The translations under genes were made by a program, and so were the position numbers. A DNA stretch of 64,000 nucleotides from positions 124,001-188,000 of the forward strand of contig NZ_JAMXLR010000024.1 in the NCBI RefSeq assembly GCF_024054565.1, given 5' to 3'. Shown in pieces: positions 63,297 to 64,000 of this stretch (position 1 is the first letter of the stretch; the number at the start of each line of letters is the position of its first letter). The notes below the pieces were generated by a model. It saw nothing but the letters and a program-made list of their open reading frames with translations, had not been told where the DNA came from and made no database searches. The stretch comes from Aeoliella straminimaris. Lineage in GTDB: Bacteria > Planctomycetota > Planctomycetia > Pirellulales > Lacipirellulaceae.

Positions 63297-64000
63297 ATGG
63301 TCGCCACCGCAACCCAGAACAAGCAAATGGCCAAGAAATCGCAGAGTAAGAAGGCCTCTAAGGCAGCAAGCAAAGCCAAAAGCCCCCCCAAATTGGACAT
63401 GTTGGAGAACAGCCCCGACTTGAAGAACACGGTGGCCGCCATCGAAAAGCAGTTCGGCGATGGAGCCATCATGCCCCTGGGCAGCGATGCCGATCGCCGG
63501 ATCGAGGGTATTCCCACCGGTAGCCTGTCGCTCGACATCGCCCTGGGCGGGCAGGGGGTTCCCCGTGGCCGCATCATCGAGGTGTTCGGCCCCGAGTCGA
63601 GCGGTAAGACCACGCTGGCCCTGCACGTGGTGGCTAGCGCCCAAAAGGCGGGTGGCATTGCCGCGTTTATCGACGCCGAGCACGCGCTGGACCCCAGTTG
63701 GGCCAGGAAACTGGGGGTCGACCTCGAGACGCTGCTGGTCAGCCAGCCCGGCCACGGCGAAGAGGCCATGCACATCACCGAAATGCTGATCAAGAGCAAC
63801 GCGGTGGACGTAATCGTGATCGACTCGGTGGCTGCCTTGGTACCCAAGAAGGAACTCGATGGCGAGATTGGCGATTCTCACGTCGGCCTGCAGGCCCGGC
63901 TGATGAGCCAGTCGATGCGTAAGCTCACCGCTGCCATCGCCAAGTCCAGAACGTCGGTGATCTTCATCAACCAGATCCGCGAAAAGATCGGCGTCATGTT
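63297..64000 (+). CDS. recA: Recombinase A, C-terminus cut by window edge
   Basis: 234 complete codons are visible. ATG 63297 is preceded by GAGGG about 9 nt away. Residues 1-34 form a Lys/Ala/Ser-rich extension ([20 protein letters not shown]) longer than usual. Walker A is GPESSGKTT, followed by [20 protein letters not shown] (SQPDTGEQAL in most bacteria), [11 protein letters not shown] and [18 protein letters not shown]. The signature is thus complete so far. The role is homologous recombination and SOS induction. The protein should continue for another ~130 residues. Confidence 0.95.
   Translation, partial: MVATATQNKQMAKKSQSKKASKAASKAKSPPKLDMLENSPDLKNTVAAIEKQFGDGAIMPLGSDADRRIEGIPTGSLSLDIALGGQGVPRGRIIEVFGPESSGKTTLALHVVASAQKAGGIAAFIDAEHALDPSWARKLGVDLETLLVSQPGHGEEAMHITEMLIKSNAVDVIVIDSVAALVPKKELDGEIGDSHVGLQARLMSQSMRKLTAAIAKSRTSVIFINQIREKIGVM

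Noticed and set aside
1..64000. tRNA, rRNA, CRISPR arrays, insertion sequences, prophage or integrase genes
   Set aside because: None were recognised by T-loop patterns, repeat-spacer periodicity, transposase motifs or terminal inverted repeats; a covariance or profile search could still find a short RNA gene.

Overview
This 64 kb window looks like the chromosome of a planctomycete, most likely order Pirellulales. The evidence is indirect but consistent. It has exported proteins that end in dockerin-type calcium loops plus a PEP-CTERM tail. It has many lone DUF1080 / SGNH-hydrolase / YHYH / GxGYxYP exported proteins, and small membrane proteins with the planctomycete-style N-termini 'MDESNPYQS' and 'MRYSLQRML'. 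Housekeeping genes are scattered singly or in very short operons. There are no rRNA or tRNA genes, no CRISPR array, no insertion sequence and no prophage that I can see. Both window ends cut genes: a MuiA/DUF4139 protein at the left and recA at the right.

Layout. 1-8.2 kb: DUF4139 protein (partial), a P2-type cation ATPase, a small lipoprotein, a tandem universal stress protein and a WxxGxW-repeat protein with an RGG-like repeat tail. 8.3-16.6 kb: guaB with a hairpin/T-run in its leader, an overlapping membrane-anchored protein, a tandem pair of paralogous membrane proteins, a bL12-C-like mini-protein, DUF971, an SDR, pyruvate kinase and a zeta-toxin-like kinase with an overlapping small partner. 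16.7-21.6 kb: an exported protein, NAD kinase, then two consecutive HD-GYP-PilZ cassettes (c-di-GMP breakdown plus c-di-GMP sensing) with the same 31-nt gene overlap. 21.6-34 kb, almost all minus strand: an exported protein, the classical xseA-xseB-ispA-dxs isoprenoid/exonuclease VII operon, a DUF374 acyltransferase, dapF, a giant AsmA-like protein and tilS. 34-42.9 kb: rny-ymdB, DUF2752, a lipoprotein, a vWA protein, an exported alpha/beta hydrolase and a LysM protein.

43-52.6 kb is more accessory: a DUF1080 protein, a ~0.8 kb gene-free stretch with CCAAAACCC-type repeats, an exported Hcp-like protein carrying dockerin and PEP-CTERM signals beside an HExxH protein, and a four-gene minus-strand operon (GxGYxYP protein, extended SDR, DapA-like aldolase/lyase, APH-like kinase) that looks like an undescribed catabolic or salvage pathway. 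A lower-GC orphan gene and an intergenic repeat region follow. 52.6-64 kb: a clan-A glycoside hydrolase with dockerin and PEP-CTERM, a run of small planctomycete-type membrane proteins and lipoproteins (one like the SecD P1 head), larE, a UVR-motif protein, an SGNH hydrolase-DUF1080 fusion and recA.

The most interesting candidates are the duplicated HD-GYP/PilZ overlap cassette, the GxGYxYP/SDR/DapA/kinase operon, the Sec-exported Hcp-like protein, and the zeta-like kinase with its coupled small partner. Function calls rest on motifs and family recall only; no database search was run.
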